NCBI GenBank assembly: GCA_028386065.3
Contig: JAKUCV010001000.1
Coordinates: 1 to 64,000 of the forward strand
Source of the DNA: Turnera subulata
Taxonomy: Eukaryota > Streptophyta > Magnoliopsida > Malpighiales > Passifloraceae
DNA length: 64,000 bases
Direction: 5' to 3'
Part shown: positions 47,520 to 59,932 of the stretch, in pieces
How positions within the stretch are numbered: position 1 is the first letter of the stretch
Layout of the letters: each line of letters starts with the position of its first letter
Position numbers and translations under genes: made by a program
Notes under the pieces: model-generated
Told to the model about the DNA's origin: nothing
Databases searched by the model: none
What the model saw: the letters and a program-made list of their open reading frames with translations, nothing else

Positions 47520-50500
47520 TTAACTTCTTGGAAGAATCTCTTTGTGAGCTTTGAATGAGAGAATCACGTTCCATACTAAAGCAATAACATTAGCAGCGAG
47601 AACCTGTTTTTTTTTTTCCCCCACATGAATGAACAGATAATGAGATTACTGCAGAAATTTAGAGATAACTGTTGATAATGACATGATTCTAAACAGATAA
47701 GCCCAAAGGTGAATCAGAATGAACATATAAACTGAGACAGAACAAGCATATTAAAGCTAAGAACCATCTGCCTTCACAATCTAAATATCATGTAGTTCAA
47801 CAATGAAATATCCAAGACCATCCTAGTCTTAAAATCTAAAGTTGTTGATTTCATACACAAATTTGTCTCCTGCACATGACCATAGTTATTAAAAGTCCTA
47901 AGCGCCTATGTACACAATTATTTAAGATTATATTATCTCTCAAGTTCATTGGAGTATTAGGAAGTTCATTCCCAGAGTACTAGGGTTTACAAGTACCTCT
48001 TAAGAAACAAAGAATAGTAATTGATAGCAAATTAAAGAAGAAAAGTTCAAATGGCGGTTAGTCATGCTCCACCTTTTGTGTTGGGAAAGGAATTAGGATA
48101 AGGGATCATGAAGTTTGTATGCAAAAAGTAAAGTCTTAAATAGGAGTCCATTTTCCCCAATTTGCTATTAAACTCTCCCAAGGCTCTCCAACTAGATGTA
48201 TTCCTCTATATTCTTCCTAATCTCAAGGCTTGAGTCCTAGTATCCAGGAACACATCTCAAAAAGTACGAAATATAGATATGAATACATGGAGATGGCAGG
48301 TAAAAACAATCCCATGTAACAGTTATATGATCATCTATTAACTATCCAGTTTATTGAGAGCAAAGTCCAAGTGAAAAGATAGGTTTAAGCCCAAATACCC
48401 TGATTAAATGAAAACAAAAGGACCAAATGATTATGACAAATAATTTCTTCCAGACACTAGTCATTTTCAACAAAAAACGAAGAAGCCTCAGTCCAGACTC
48501 TTGGTCTGTCTTTCTTGTCTAACATGTCGTAAATGCACAGGAAGTTACTTCTAAGACTTCGAAACCATGAACCAGATGTGAGATGCAATAAAGTTCAACT
48601 AAACAGAGATACAGGATGGTTTCATAATTCCATTCAAACCTGGAATTGCTGTGGAACAAATCGGAAGTTTAGAAATTGAAATGGAATCCACAGTTTCCAA
48701 TTTGCAAGTACAGCAGAAAACCACTCCTAGAGAAACAGAAAACTCAATATTAGGAAACAGTATGGTAGACACATCCTTCTGATAAAATGCTTTGAGAGAT
48801 TTTTTGACGCGAAAGCTATACAAGCAACAAGTTTATGCCAGAACAGAACCTGTTGAAGCTTGGGTACAACTTCCGATGGCCTTCCCTCCAATGTCACCAG
48901 TGTAGACAAGAAAAATCCAATGAATATGGGGGAAAATATAAACTGTAAGTTTGATTACATTCAGAGACAACAATTTCAAGTCAGTAGGTTGTAAAGCATG
49001 TGGGCTCTTGATTGTCAAGATCAAGTCAGAAAAATTACGAGGTCACCTGATCCAGTAGAAGGCGTCCAAATGCACCTGATGCTCCAGGCGCTGGGACAAG
49101 TTTACTCAACTTCAAATACCTGAGAAAAGCCAAATTGCGTACATGAGAAGGAAGAAACATAAAACAGAAATGTTTAACTTGCGACTTACACACCAAACAA
49201 AAAAATTCAAGGCTAAACCGGCATCGTAGCTGGTACTGAAACAAAACTGAAAATGACCAAAGATTATACATCATTACAATACTGCAAATACAAAAATTAC
49301 AGCTGGGCTAGACTACTTTTCAAATTTCAGGATCCAGAACCAATGTCTAAAGGCAAGTAATATCCAACTATCTTCAAGGCTGTTACTTATTTCTGAGTGG
49401 CTTTTTCCTATGTTAAATTTGGGATTCGGTGATCCTCTTGTAGCAATTATTTTCTTTTTCCTTATCTCTGCACTCTTATTTATGTGTTATAATAGCATGA
49501 TATAAAACATGAGAAATGGAAAAAGTCCATATAATTACCAGACATGCAAAGTAGGGCCCACCAATACCAGCCCCAACAGGGTAAATATGAATGTCCTCTT
49601 TAGATCCAAGGATGGGGCTTGATCAATCACAAGCTGAGACCAGAAATAAAAATTCAACAGTTAGTAAAAGTGGCCTTTGTAACAAGAATATGTAGCTAAC
49701 GCCAGTAACAACAATTAAATATGACCAGGATTCTTATGACTCTCATTGAGTAACAAAGCCAAGCAAAAGAGTAGAAATTTTTTAGAGAACACAAACATAT
49801 TAATCACAAGGTTTGGGGTGCCTCCCAGATTCAAGGTGGTACTTATGGCTTTAGAAGGTGTTTGTATGCTCCACAAAGCATATCAGGCTTTCAAGCTTAA
49901 AGAGGCAGGAACACGTGGAAGCCCATGTTGAGAACAGGAAACATGACAAGAACTCTCCGAAAAATGATGAAAAATTCTCTCGCACAGCCAAAATTAATGC
50001 GACAAGAAAAGGTAGCTCAGAGACAGTTTAGCTCATGCTTTAGGTCAAAATGCCAATGAAACCAAAATAGAAGCTCTAGATTTCTTTGGAAAGTTACGGA
50101 TAATTACTCTGAATTAAGCCATGTAGAAAAAAAGAAACTGAAGGTGTTGCCTTTGATTTTAAGTGGAAGACCACTGCATTTGATATATGTAATACATGAG
50201 TGGCTAAAATTTCAAAAATTGAAAGCAAGTTTTAAGTAGCTTAGAGAATCACGAGTGACATTAAACTGGCTCCTTTAACAGCATGCCAACAGAAAATGTA
50301 AAGCTTCTTCAATAGAATCTGCTACAAGTAAGCACTTTCATCCTCACATGCATGCGGCACAGACACACAAGGAATAAGTAACCCAAAGGGAAAGAGAAAC
50401 ATTTTGGCGATACATAGGGCTGAAAACCAAGGACAATCTACCTGGCAAATCAAATCTCCCAGAAAAGTCAAAATTGCAGATGTCACAGCTTTGGTCAAAA

Positions 50501-51584
50501 TAGGATGCTTCGCTAGAAGATCGAGATACCTGTAACAGGAGCAGAATGACAGAGGTTAGCACAGAAAAGGTGTACTGGTGTGAAGGAGGAACCAGAAGAG
50601 CAAGAAATGAATAAGAGCTTGTAAAAGAAATGAAGAAGAGCAAGGATTTCCACTGGGGAAGCCGATTAGCAAATTACGAAAGCCAAGATAATAAACCAAG
50701 ATTCTTAAAGAATTTTCTGCCCAAAGATTCTTCAAAGAAAAAATAAGCTCTCTTGACAAAACATCTTATCCTTGAGTGTATTAGCTAGTTGAAAGGAATA
50801 GATAACTTATCCCACATATTTTTCCACCTATTTCCTTCCCTGGCAACTCAGTGAGCAATTGAGCGGATGCTACCCTTTAGGACGAAAACAGCACAAAGGA
50901 AGTATCAACCTGGCAGGGGTTTATGAAATCAGTCTATTACCCCGCAGCAAAATTTGGCTATCAAGTTATGACAGCATCCATCCATTGATGTGAATCCCGA
51001 CCAAAGGATTAATCTTTAGGCAAGCAGTATAAACTGCAGAAACGAGGTTTTAAAATTCTTTGATTTCATTCTTTTACCCTCTTTCTGTCCAGTATTAGCG
51101 CCTTCTGCCCAGCATATAGTTCTTTTCAAAAAGCACAAAGGAAGCATATTTGAAATATGAATGATTAAAACACAAGGAGACAGAGTAGAGTAGAGAAATG
51201 TACATGAAGAATAAAAAGGAAAGAACAAGTGAATGAGAATTACCAAGAGAGTAAGGACCAGTTACTGCCCCCAGAACCGGCAGGGCCATCACCTGCACCA
51301 CCACCAGAGGCACCACCCGTGCCGCCGAACCCAGCTGAGCCGCTGCCGCCAGAGACAGCAAAAAGGCGATACCTTTCTAAGCCAGGGCGTGTTAGGGGGG
51401 TTTTAGGAACCAGAGGCGCATGACCAGAAGAACGCAACAACCAACCAGAGGAGGAGGAGGAGGAAGGCCTGACTCCAACTGGGTTGGTTTTGGGACAAAA
51501 ATGGGGGATGGGTTTGGAGGAGAACCCCGCAAAACGGCACAAGATAGGAGCTTTGCGGGCGAGAGTTGCTGGGCTTATCACCAT
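47520..51584 (-). CDS. Mpv17/PMP22 family membrane protein, organelle-targeted
   Basis: A small integral membrane protein of the Mpv17/PMP22 family, thought to form channels or affect metabolite pools in peroxisomes, mitochondria or chloroplasts. Seven exons join in frame: 51244-51584, 50442-50529, 49539-49633, 49047-49119, 48850-48942, 48640-48726 and 47520-47603, giving 286 aa. Residues 1-75 are Ser/Arg/Pro-rich with few acidic residues, like a plastid or mitochondrial transit peptide. Residues 76-110 are a Gly/Ser-rich linker. The Mpv17 domain starts at W114: YLDLLAKHPILTKAVTSAI, LGDLICQ, TLLGLVLVGPTLHVWY, LLLDQ, IFSPIFIGFFLS, LEGRPSEVVPKL, then NWKLWIPFQFLNFRFVPQQ and VIALVWNVILSFKAHKE, which are the signature blocks. 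It resembles Arabidopsis At5g19750 as I recall. The start chosen is the first ATG giving a transit peptide; the frame stays open upstream to 51716 without similarity. Confidence 0.92.
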
Positions 51585-53031
51585 TTTTGTGTTTCCTTTT
51601 CTGTTTTGAGAGATAGAAAGCGCGGTGGTGTATTGTTTGTACTTTGTATTGTTATGAGAACTTTGAGGCTTTTTGAGGGTTTTAGCCTGCTGTGTCCGCC
51701 CTGACTGACACCCCAAAAAAAACTGCGTTTTTCCTGCCGTTTTGGCTTCATTGTTCCCCTTTTTTTAATGCTTCCTTCAACAAAAAAAAAGAAAGACGGT
51801 TTTTTTTTTCGAGAATTGGGACTTGGATGATTTTATATATACTATAGATTATTATATTTTAATTTAGCTTAGTCATTCCAATATACACATTTATCATTAG
51901 GGGATGGTAGAACAATATTTAGCATTTTGGAATCATTGTAGTGCATAAAAGTAAAAACAGAAAAAGGAATCATAACATCTTTAATACCTCTAGAAAGTTA
52001 ACACATTTTTTACAAAGCTGAATTCCAGCGGATGCTACTCGATTTTCTGGTTAGAAAGAACAACTGGACTTGTTCATTGTACACAGTAATAGAGTTAGTA
52101 GCACCAAATAAATGGTAATCATACAGATCTGCCAATGTTGGCTCAACATTAATCTTATTATATGCCATGGCTTCCAATTGTGCATTCAGTTAGTTGTAGG
52201 ATTGAATTTCTTTAACTGCAAATTTTCCCCTGATGAGTTCAGCATATCACCTGATAACCAGCTGTTGTTGATTGTGGACTCTATTTTATTTATGCTTCGA
52301 AAATGGCACCATAACAAGTTAGTATGTTTTTATTGTTTTTTATCTTTTTTCCTCTTTTTTTTTTTCTGTAAAACAGAAAAGATCTTGGTTTGAACTTTTT
52401 GTACAATGAGACAGGGGAACTGCTTTCACTTGAAAATGAACTAAATAATTTTTCAGTTTCCTAATTTTTTTCAATCCCAAAACATTTTACATGAACATTT
52501 TACTCATTTCTGCCCTCCCTTCCACATACTAGTAGAGATTAAGCTATTTAGTGCAAAGTGTGGCACAGCCTGTCATACCATCTCCTCCAGCAAATTGGGG
52601 CCTGCAACCAAAAAACACAGTGATGTGATAAGCTCCTGCTCCACCATAGATGAAAAGCACAATTAGTAATAGTAGATTACTGTCCAGGACTTTATCCAAA
52701 TTTAAGTCTTAAAAGGCCAGCACCAGCAGACTAAGCATTACTTGCTAACCTGCTAAGGTGTTTCTATACAGGATTTGCAATTTCTTTAATTGGTGGTTCT
52801 TCTAGTCAATCTCCATATAAACTGAAACACAAATTTCCAAGTCATGATGAAATGAGTGCAAGAGTTGAACAATCATTTCAGGGGGGATATATAAATGCAT
52901 ATTTCCTAAAATTACATCAAGCTTGTTTTTATCCTATCACACGCAGCACACTACAAGCAAGTAAAGGGATGTCTAACTAAGATGCTTTCATCGTTTTACC
53001 TTCTACTAATGACACCATGATGACTTGAAAT
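51585..53031. other. Intergenic between DHHC (3') and Mpv17 (5') genes
   Basis: Promoter and leader of the Mpv17 gene, then spacer, then the probable 3' untranslated region of the DHHC gene (about 52560-53031). No further gene or element was recognised. Confidence 0.5.
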
Positions 53032-56000
53032 CTACTTCTTCCTCAGACTGTCAACAGCATCGCTTTTGTCAATACTGGAGCTCTTGTCTAAATTGCTTGA
53101 ATCTTGATTTTTAGAAGGGAAAACCATGGGGTTTCCTTCGCCCTTTTTCTTCATATCATTTTCGAGACCATTGTAGTCGAAATTCTGCAACATACTTGGG
53201 AGCGTCATCCCATCTTTCCCAACCTTATTCCCCATTTCTATGTCAAATGCTGCCACTTTTGGACGAGCGAAGCTTTTGTTGAATCTGCCTTCACTATTCA
53301 CCGATGATCCTTCGTCATCTTCAAATACCCATTCTCGAAAGTTGATCATCGAAGGAGGGATCTTAGACAGGAAGACTTCCTTAAAGTTGCTGACTACCCC
53401 TTTCCGGAAGGGGTTTTTTCTCTTGTCATAGCGGTACCGGAAATTTTCGTAAGTGGTCTGCAGCATGAAAAAGGAAGAAAAATATCAGACCATGAACACC
53501 AGGTGCACTAGGCTCCATATGAGTTATGCTTATATCAATTAAAATGGTATTTAGCTCTCATGCTTTTTCATAAGGATAAAGATTTCCAGTATGCAAGAAA
53601 GCAGCTTAATTGAATGTTGAGGTGTAACCAAGTTTTCTGCAGTCAGCACACTGTGTAAATGAGGTTGTCATCTGATAACTTTAACTAACAACAGTTTCAA
53701 GCACCAAGGATACAAGTGCAGGTAAAAGAAATAAATCAACAATTATATAGACCATTAATTACTTCTGAATTGTGTGCCCGGTACCAGGTATTCTTTATAA
53801 AACTCTTCTTAATGTTTTGCATATTGATTGGGACATTTGCAAAGAGAATAGCTAAATGAACCTGGGAGACTGGCTAAAATTAATTATGCAGAACATAAGT
53901 CCATAAACAAATTCAAGTTCAGCATCATAGGCTCCTGCAGCCCAATGTATTTAGCATAAGCTTTTCTTTTTTTTTTTTCAATTGCTCCCTTAGGGATGCT
54001 GAATTTTATAGAAAATGAAAATGATATGGATGGAATCGTATGCTTGTCGATCTGCATTCTATTATAAAAGAAATGGCCACATTGAATCGAAAATGTTCAT
54101 TGATTATTTTGAAAAGAAAACTTACCTGGTTGGTGCTAATCAAGTACAAGTGGAAAACTGTAAGCCCACCAACAAACCATACGGCTATGAAGCAGTATAT
54201 AATAAGAACAACTGATACAATATCATGGGCCATGACGAACCACAAACTGCCTTTCTGACGAAGAACATTGATCCAAGAAAATACAAAGACATATATGCAT
54301 AGCATAGTTGAAGATGATATGAAGCATATGAAGAATGGGTAGTTGCGCTGCAGCCAGATCAAGATGGTTAGTTTCTTTCAATAAACAAGTAAACAATCAA
54401 TTTAACGCTAGCACTGAGTACCGGCTGAAGAAAAATTCTTAGCAACTCAGCAGATAACAGTTAAACGACCACCACAAAATGGTTCATTAACCATGGCAAA
54501 AACAACTTGCACCTGTTAAGTTGTTAACTATTGAAATTTTCCTCCATTTTTTTTGCTTCAAGAAGGTAGCATTAGTGGAATATTTAGAATATTTCTATGC
54601 ACAAAATCAAATATACAACCATTGCCAACTCTTTCTGATAAAGTCATTGTATTCATATGAGCAGATCATTGTATTTCTTTCTATCTATTAAGCAGACCAT
54701 TGTATATATGAAGCACAGTGACGGCTGTCAAAGTCCGCAGGAGTGCTTACTCCACACAATAAAACCTTGCATTCATGCATATCACAACAAATTTAGGTAA
54801 ATCTTCATGTAAGATGCTAAGGGTCGTGTTTGTTCATTATCTTGGGAAACTGTAAACTAAATCAACAAGCTAATCAAAGAATAAGAAGAAGTTTACTTAC
54901 CAATCCAATACACTGACCAACCCACGGACAATGGTGATCAAATTTTTGGACACAGTTGTTGCAGATAGAGCAATGAGAAGCTCGTGGCGGCCGATACAAC
55001 AAACATGTATCACAAAACTTCACTTTGACAACGTGGCCATTGACCATAACATCTTTTGTTCTGGGTAATTTCAAGTCAGAAATTCTATTGTTAACCCACT
55101 CCATAGATGTAGACATGACGCTGGCTGTTTCCTCAGCTTCAGGTGGCTCTGCATTTCTAGGAATTATTCCAGGATCTCTGCCTGATGTCAGGAAAAGAAA
55201 TGAAAAGTCCTGCATTTGATTGCAATTGGTCAGTCCCAACAGCTCCCAGCATCTAATCTGGTTATGAAAGGGCATGCTATTCCAAGAAAAACTTCAATTT
55301 ACCAACCACAAAAAGGAGGATCCATCCCCCAACTAGTACTGGGTAATTAAACTGAGGACCGTCTTTTGCCACTAGAATCATCATCTTGAAACAGAATAAT
55401 ATGGCAGGACATCCGATTAGAAATGAGGTCAAGAATAGAGATGCTGCATCAGGACCAAGGACGACTTGCCCCCCGCAAAGAAATTTCTGACATCAGAGAA
55501 AGAAGCGGATGAGTGCCAGTCAGTATACTACATATGCCTCAATTTTTCTCATCGAATTACTTCCACATATACCACATTCTCGATTATTTGTGAGCTAATG
55601 TGATGTTGAAATAATTTCCAGATAAATTATGAATGCATATCCTCTCCTCCTTACGAGGCTGGGAACTAGTTAAGGCTGCAGGTGCAGCCATTGCTTGATG
55701 TCACAAACGAAGATGAAAATCAACATCGACTTGAGTGTTTATTACAAATAATGAAACTTCTCTTGAATTGGTAGAATTTAATTCTGGAGGGTAGAGAATC
55801 CAATCAACTGATAAGAAAAACTGCCAATAGAAGCTCACGAAACCCAGATAATGTCTCATGAAATAGGAGTGCAAACACAATGAATACCCTTCCTGTAACA
55901 TTCCAAGTATAACATATTTCCGTTCCTTCATTTCCAAATTCAAACACAAATGTTAGATCATAGACAAACATTTTTTTTTCTCTTCTACTCATGCACATTG

Positions 56001-56435
56001 GCACGAAAATAATTCCAAAATCAATCAACATACAAATAAAAAAGGAAAGAACTAAATGAGAGAAGGGAAATAGATAATTAGAAGGACCACATTTCTTGCA
56101 TCGCTAAAAATGAAATGGAACCAATGGACTTGCAGGGCATCGATACTTTTGCAAAAGCAAAAGAGGTGAGGTCTCGGTGTACGAGTCCCACCTTCAATAT
56201 TAACTAGTATCAAATAAAAAAAAGAAAAAATTAAGAATGAAATGGAACAACAACGCAAAGAGCATGAGACTTGAGGGGAAAAAAAGAAAAAGAATAAAGA
56301 GAAACTGGAGAAAGCAAAATTCAGAAAAGAAAGGAACAGGAAGAGAGTGATTACATTGTTAGCCGGCCAGAGTTGATAGAGCCTCCGGCGTACGGGTGCG
56401 GTTGTGGGTTTTGGAGGGTCCATCGCCATTGCCAT
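53032..56435 (-). CDS. DHHC-type protein S-acyltransferase (palmitoyltransferase)
   Basis: A membrane enzyme that transfers palmitate to cysteines of target proteins. Five exons join in frame: 56355-56435, 55307-55486, 54901-55209, 54126-54347 and 53032-53457, giving 405 aa. Two hydrophobic segments lie before and two after the cysteine-rich domain. Residues 96-103 hold SGRDPGII, the DPG motif. The cysteine-rich domain starts at C153 ([20 protein letters not shown]) and carries the catalytic DHHC at 178-181, so the active site is intact. The TTxE motif is TTYE at 265-268, followed by [15 protein letters not shown], typical of plant members. The tail of about 120 residues is polar and variable. 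Exon 2 must end at a GTTGGT donor to keep phase with [12 protein letters not shown]; the nearby GTAAAT donor would force loss of the conserved TS before GRDPG. It recalls the Arabidopsis At3g56930/At2g40990 group. A SINE-like fragment lies in intron 1. Confidence 0.93.
56162..56230 (+). mobile_element. SINE-like fragment in DHHC intron 1
   Basis: GTGAGGTCTCGGTGTACGAG then TCCCACCTTCAATATTAAC and ACTAGTATCAAA with an A-rich tail. GTGTACGAGTCCC resembles a tRNA B box. The block is shared with 8850-8910 in an NPF intron. Confidence 0.5.
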
Positions 56436-57865
56436 TAGGGCAATGTCACATTAGAGGAAGGAAGCGCTCCAACTCTGGTAAATTTTTTATTTACGAAGTA
56501 AAAAAAACAGAAACAAAAATATGGGGAAAAAAACAGAAAATGTGCTCTATAAGATCATGAAATGGCCCCAAATAGGGAAACAAAAGAAAGATAACAACAA
56601 CAACAACAACAAGAAACAAGAAGAAAACAAAGAAGAAGAAGAAGAAGAACGAGAGAGGGGCAGCAAAGTATTTGCCTTGCAAAAGATCATTGCCAGTTTT
56701 GCGCTCCCCTCTTTAGCTTGACATCCCCCTCCCAAAACACATTGAGAAGGAGACAAAAGAAAAGAATACGAGACAGAAAGAAAACAAAACAAACCAATTC
56801 TCCTCTTTCTCTCTGTCTGCTCTGTTTCCTTCCCTCCCCCCCTTCCTTTCTATTTTTCATTCTTTGCTTAGCTAATCCTCTCCCATCCCGCTCTTTTCGC
56901 GCCCCTGCCCACAAAATGGATACATTGGCTTCTTGTTAAAATTTTATTAATTACTATCCATTATTAAACAGGTTATTATTATTATTATTCATTTATACAA
57001 AAAACCAAAAAAAAAAAAAACGAAAAGGCCTCTTTTGTTTACAATTCTGCTAAAAAGGAGTAACAACTAAAAATTAAAAACTAAAAACCAACGTGTCTAC
57101 TATGCCATTACCAACCCAAATTACTACAATACTAATTATCCAGGCAATTTGGTTACAATAACAAACAGCATAAAGAATGACCCAAGGGAACTCACAGCAG
57201 TTCCCTGTGTGGATGATTTAGTTAGATTTGTTCTTAAATAGGGAACTAAAAAAATCAAAGAACGGATTACATAATTAATTCGGGAACTGTAGAGCAGGAG
57301 GTTAAACTGGTAAACATAAGAAATAAAAATAAAAACGTTCAGGCGAGAGTGTATTAATATTGGTTGAAGGCGAGGGAGAGACATACAGTAAAAACTAAAA
57401 ACAACTGCAACCGAGATTAAGTACAGCATCGGCACAACAAGGCATATAAACTACACTACAACACTATCTGCGCCCCTAAACATTCCATTTTACAACACTA
57501 AAGAGTTTTAGTACATGAAAGATTAAAAAAAAACGCAACCCAATGTGCCCTTTTTTGCCATACTCTAGCTGGAAAATTTGGAGTCCACAAAAAAGAGAAG
57601 CATTTTCTCAGAAAAGTCATCCCCACACCTTGAACCTCTTTCTCGCCAGCAGCTTTAGACCCTGTGAAGAAATTGGAGAAAACCAGTCACATCCAAAATA
57701 GGTCTGCTGCTAAAATGATTGGAAGTGTGCAAATTGTTTTGCATGATAAAACCAACAAGCATAAGCTGGTCCAGGAAAAGACAAGGAAAGCGAAAAGCAC
57801 AAACCTTTCACTAGAAGCATAAGTTAGCAAATCCTGATATCCAATGCCACCAGTGAACTGATCGA
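56436..57865. other. Intergenic between SUVH (3') and DHHC (5') genes, with SUVH 3'-UTR intron
   Basis: Purine- and pyrimidine-rich DNA at 56520-56920 forms the DHHC promoter and leader side. A probable 3'-UTR intron of the SUVH gene is 57662-57804: on the minus strand the donor is AAAG/GTTTGTGC and the acceptor TTCTTCACAG/GGTC. The intron begins about 60 nt after the SUVH stop codon. (AAC)n and (GAA)n runs occur near 56597 and 56630. Confidence 0.45.
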
Positions 57866-59875
57866 TCATCGGTAGAAGAAACCCCTGCACTTTGGTGATC
57901 CGCATAAGCAGTTTTTCCTCCCATTATTTGGCTTTCCAGGAGGGACCATCCCATAACTATATGTCAACTCTGTCATTGGAGGGATGTGCCTGATGGCGTA
58001 AAACCCAACATGGGCATCAAACTCCTTATTGTTTGCACGCAGAATTGGCTGCCACCACAGATTTGGAGAGCAACTGTGATTCATAAAACGAGCTACATTC
58101 CCGGCATTTTTAGCACTAATTACTAGTGGGAAAGGAAATTTTGGACCATCACTAGGATCACCAGGCATAACATCCCCTGGATGGTGAGTGCGGGTACCAT
58201 CAAAAACATAATTTTCTTCATTTCCAGCCCCTGGCTCTACTAGCTTAGAAGTATCAATTACTTCTCCTGCATATTCACAAACGAAAGCTCCAGCTCTTAT
58301 GGGATCCCAGGACCTTAACCCCCAACCTTTATCCTTGGTTTTAAACACCTCCAAGCGAAGTTTTACACCGCCCTGTGATGCACGATTGCGACAGTTAGGA
58401 GGACACTTGCAGGATGCGCCACACTCATATATCAAGGACTTTGGGCTCACAAGAATACCATTTGCCAAATAAGGAAGGTAGCCTTCATTTTTATGAATGC
58501 AAGAGCAATTGCCGCTATCTGGCATACATGCACCAACGCAGGAACAGCCAACTAAAGGTTCCCCGGAATGTACTGGTTTTGGATACTTTAGACCTTTTGA
58601 ATATGTGAAATAAGGAGGGCCCTTATCATTATCAACATCATTAAATAGAGAGACTGGTATATTTTCTCCCCCAGAAGTAAGGTCTTGAAGTATAGCACCC
58701 AACCTAGGGGTCACACTTACACCATCCTTCCATTGCTGAATTTTTTTCCACATCTTAAAGGCTTCTGCTTGGCCAGGTACCCTAACCAACTTATACTTGA
58801 AGACATTGCTACCTGACTTTATTTTCTCCACCCATGACTCCTGGATTTTGTACAGGCCATCATAGACATATACCTTGGTGTTTGGATTGCATACATCCTT
58901 CATTCCTCTAATCACCCTGACCTCATTTCCCCTGTGCAAACTCTTCTCCAAAGCAAGGTTCCCTCTTTCAAGCTTCTGATCCACGGCTTCCTTATCTCTG
59001 TTAAAGAGACTGTTATTCCCACCTTGGCCACTGTAAATCAGTACATCCTCGTCCTCGTTGTTATCCTCATATCCTCCAGAAGAAACAATGCTAACGGCCA
59101 ACGGTTCATCCTCTTGACTGATCTTCACAGACATGTAGTCAATCCCGGCCATACTTGGAGCATGCAACCCAATGACGCACAACTCCATCCTGAAGAAGAA
59201 AATATCCCCAACTTCAACTCCGGGGACAGCTCCAATTCTTTTCTTGACATTTGTTCGCATCCCTTTATTCATCAACACCGTACCAGCTCTCAAGTCAGGA
59301 CGCCTGGCTTGTCCCGGGCTGGAATCTCTTGACTCTTCAAGCTGAGCAATCCTTCTCCTGAACAAATTGAAGATGAGGATAATATAACCAACAGCCTCCT
59401 TGTCGCCATCAGCTCGTCTGGACATGTCAAACTCGACAAGGTTATACGATTCAAGGATGTTATCCACCATTGTGTCCGTATCAACATCAGCCGAGGAAGG
59501 CTTCCTGTTCTGTTGTCCCCTTCTGGCCCTTTTAGAAGAGGACCCAGCATCTCCATTTGCATCCCCTTGGGCTGACCTAGGAGTTGGTGACCGGAATGAA
59601 TTGATAGGAACTGCAGTTGAGATCGGGGTACGGTTGTTCTGTCGTGATGCGGCGGTGCCGGCAAACGGGAAAAAGGGGGAAAATCCGGGAGGGAAAGGAC
59701 CAGATGGAGGAACACTGACAAAAGGGGAAGCAGGACCTTGGAGATTGGGTGTATTACTAGGAGGAGGGGAGAATATTGGTTTCAGAGAACGCAAAGGCTT
59801 CACATTTAGAACCCTGTCCTTGTCTATTGGTCCACCAGCAGGAGCAGAGCCACCCCCATCCTGGGTTTCCGCCAT
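57866..59875 (-). CDS. SUVH1/SUVH3-type SET-domain histone methyltransferase
   Basis: A nuclear SU(VAR)3-9 homologue. The SRA (YDG) domain reads methylated DNA, and the pre-SET/SET/post-SET unit is of the H3K9 methyltransferase type; SUVH1 and SUVH3 are known as readers linked to expression of methylated genes. The coding region is one exon, 669 aa from the ATG at 59873-59875 (upstream in frame there is only TTG). Residues 1-130 are Pro/Ser-rich. SRA runs about 215-370 (GAVPGVEVGDIFFFRMELCV, AVSIVSSGGYEDN, VYVYDGLYKI). Pre-SET near 440-505 has its cysteines (GCSCVGACMPDSGNCSC, CPPNCRNR). SET near 510-650 has GWGLRSWDPIRAGAFVCEY, the cofactor-binding MNHSCSPNLWW and ELTYSYG. Post-SET CLCGSPKC ends the protein. 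All key residues look intact. A 5'-UTR intron (59933-60220) and a probable 3'-UTR intron flank the CDS; the intronless CDS is usual in the SUVH1/3 clade. Confidence 0.95.
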   Translation of the reverse strand: MAETQDGGGSAPAGGPIDKDRVLNVKPLRSLKPIFSPPPSNTPNLQGPASPFVSVPPSGPFPPGFSPFFPFAGTAASRQNNRTPISTAVPINSFRSPTPRSAQGDANGDAGSSSKRARRGQQNRKPSSADVDTDTMVDNILESYNLVEFDMSRRADGDKEAVGYIILIFNLFRRRIAQLEESRDSSPGQARRPDLRAGTVLMNKGMRTNVKKRIGAVPGVEVGDIFFFRMELCVIGLHAPSMAGIDYMSVKISQEDEPLAVSIVSSGGYEDNNEDEDVLIYSGQGGNNSLFNRDKEAVDQKLERGNLALEKSLHRGNEVRVIRGMKDVCNPNTKVYVYDGLYKIQESWVEKIKSGSNVFKYKLVRVPGQAEAFKMWKKIQQWKDGVSVTPRLGAILQDLTSGGENIPVSLFNDVDNDKGPPYFTYSKGLKYPKPVHSGEPLVGCSCVGACMPDSGNCSCIHKNEGYLPYLANGILVSPKSLIYECGASCKCPPNCRNRASQGGVKLRLEVFKTKDKGWGLRSWDPIRAGAFVCEYAGEVIDTSKLVEPGAGNEENYVFDGTRTHHPGDVMPGDPSDGPKFPFPLVISAKNAGNVARFMNHSCSPNLWWQPILRANNKEFDAHVGFYAIRHIPPMTELTYSYGMVPPGKPNNGRKNCLCGSPKCRGFFYR

Positions 59876-59932
59876 TGAAGAAGACAGTGGCAGAGAGGAC
59901 AACCCACTAACTATGAGGTATTACATGTTCTC

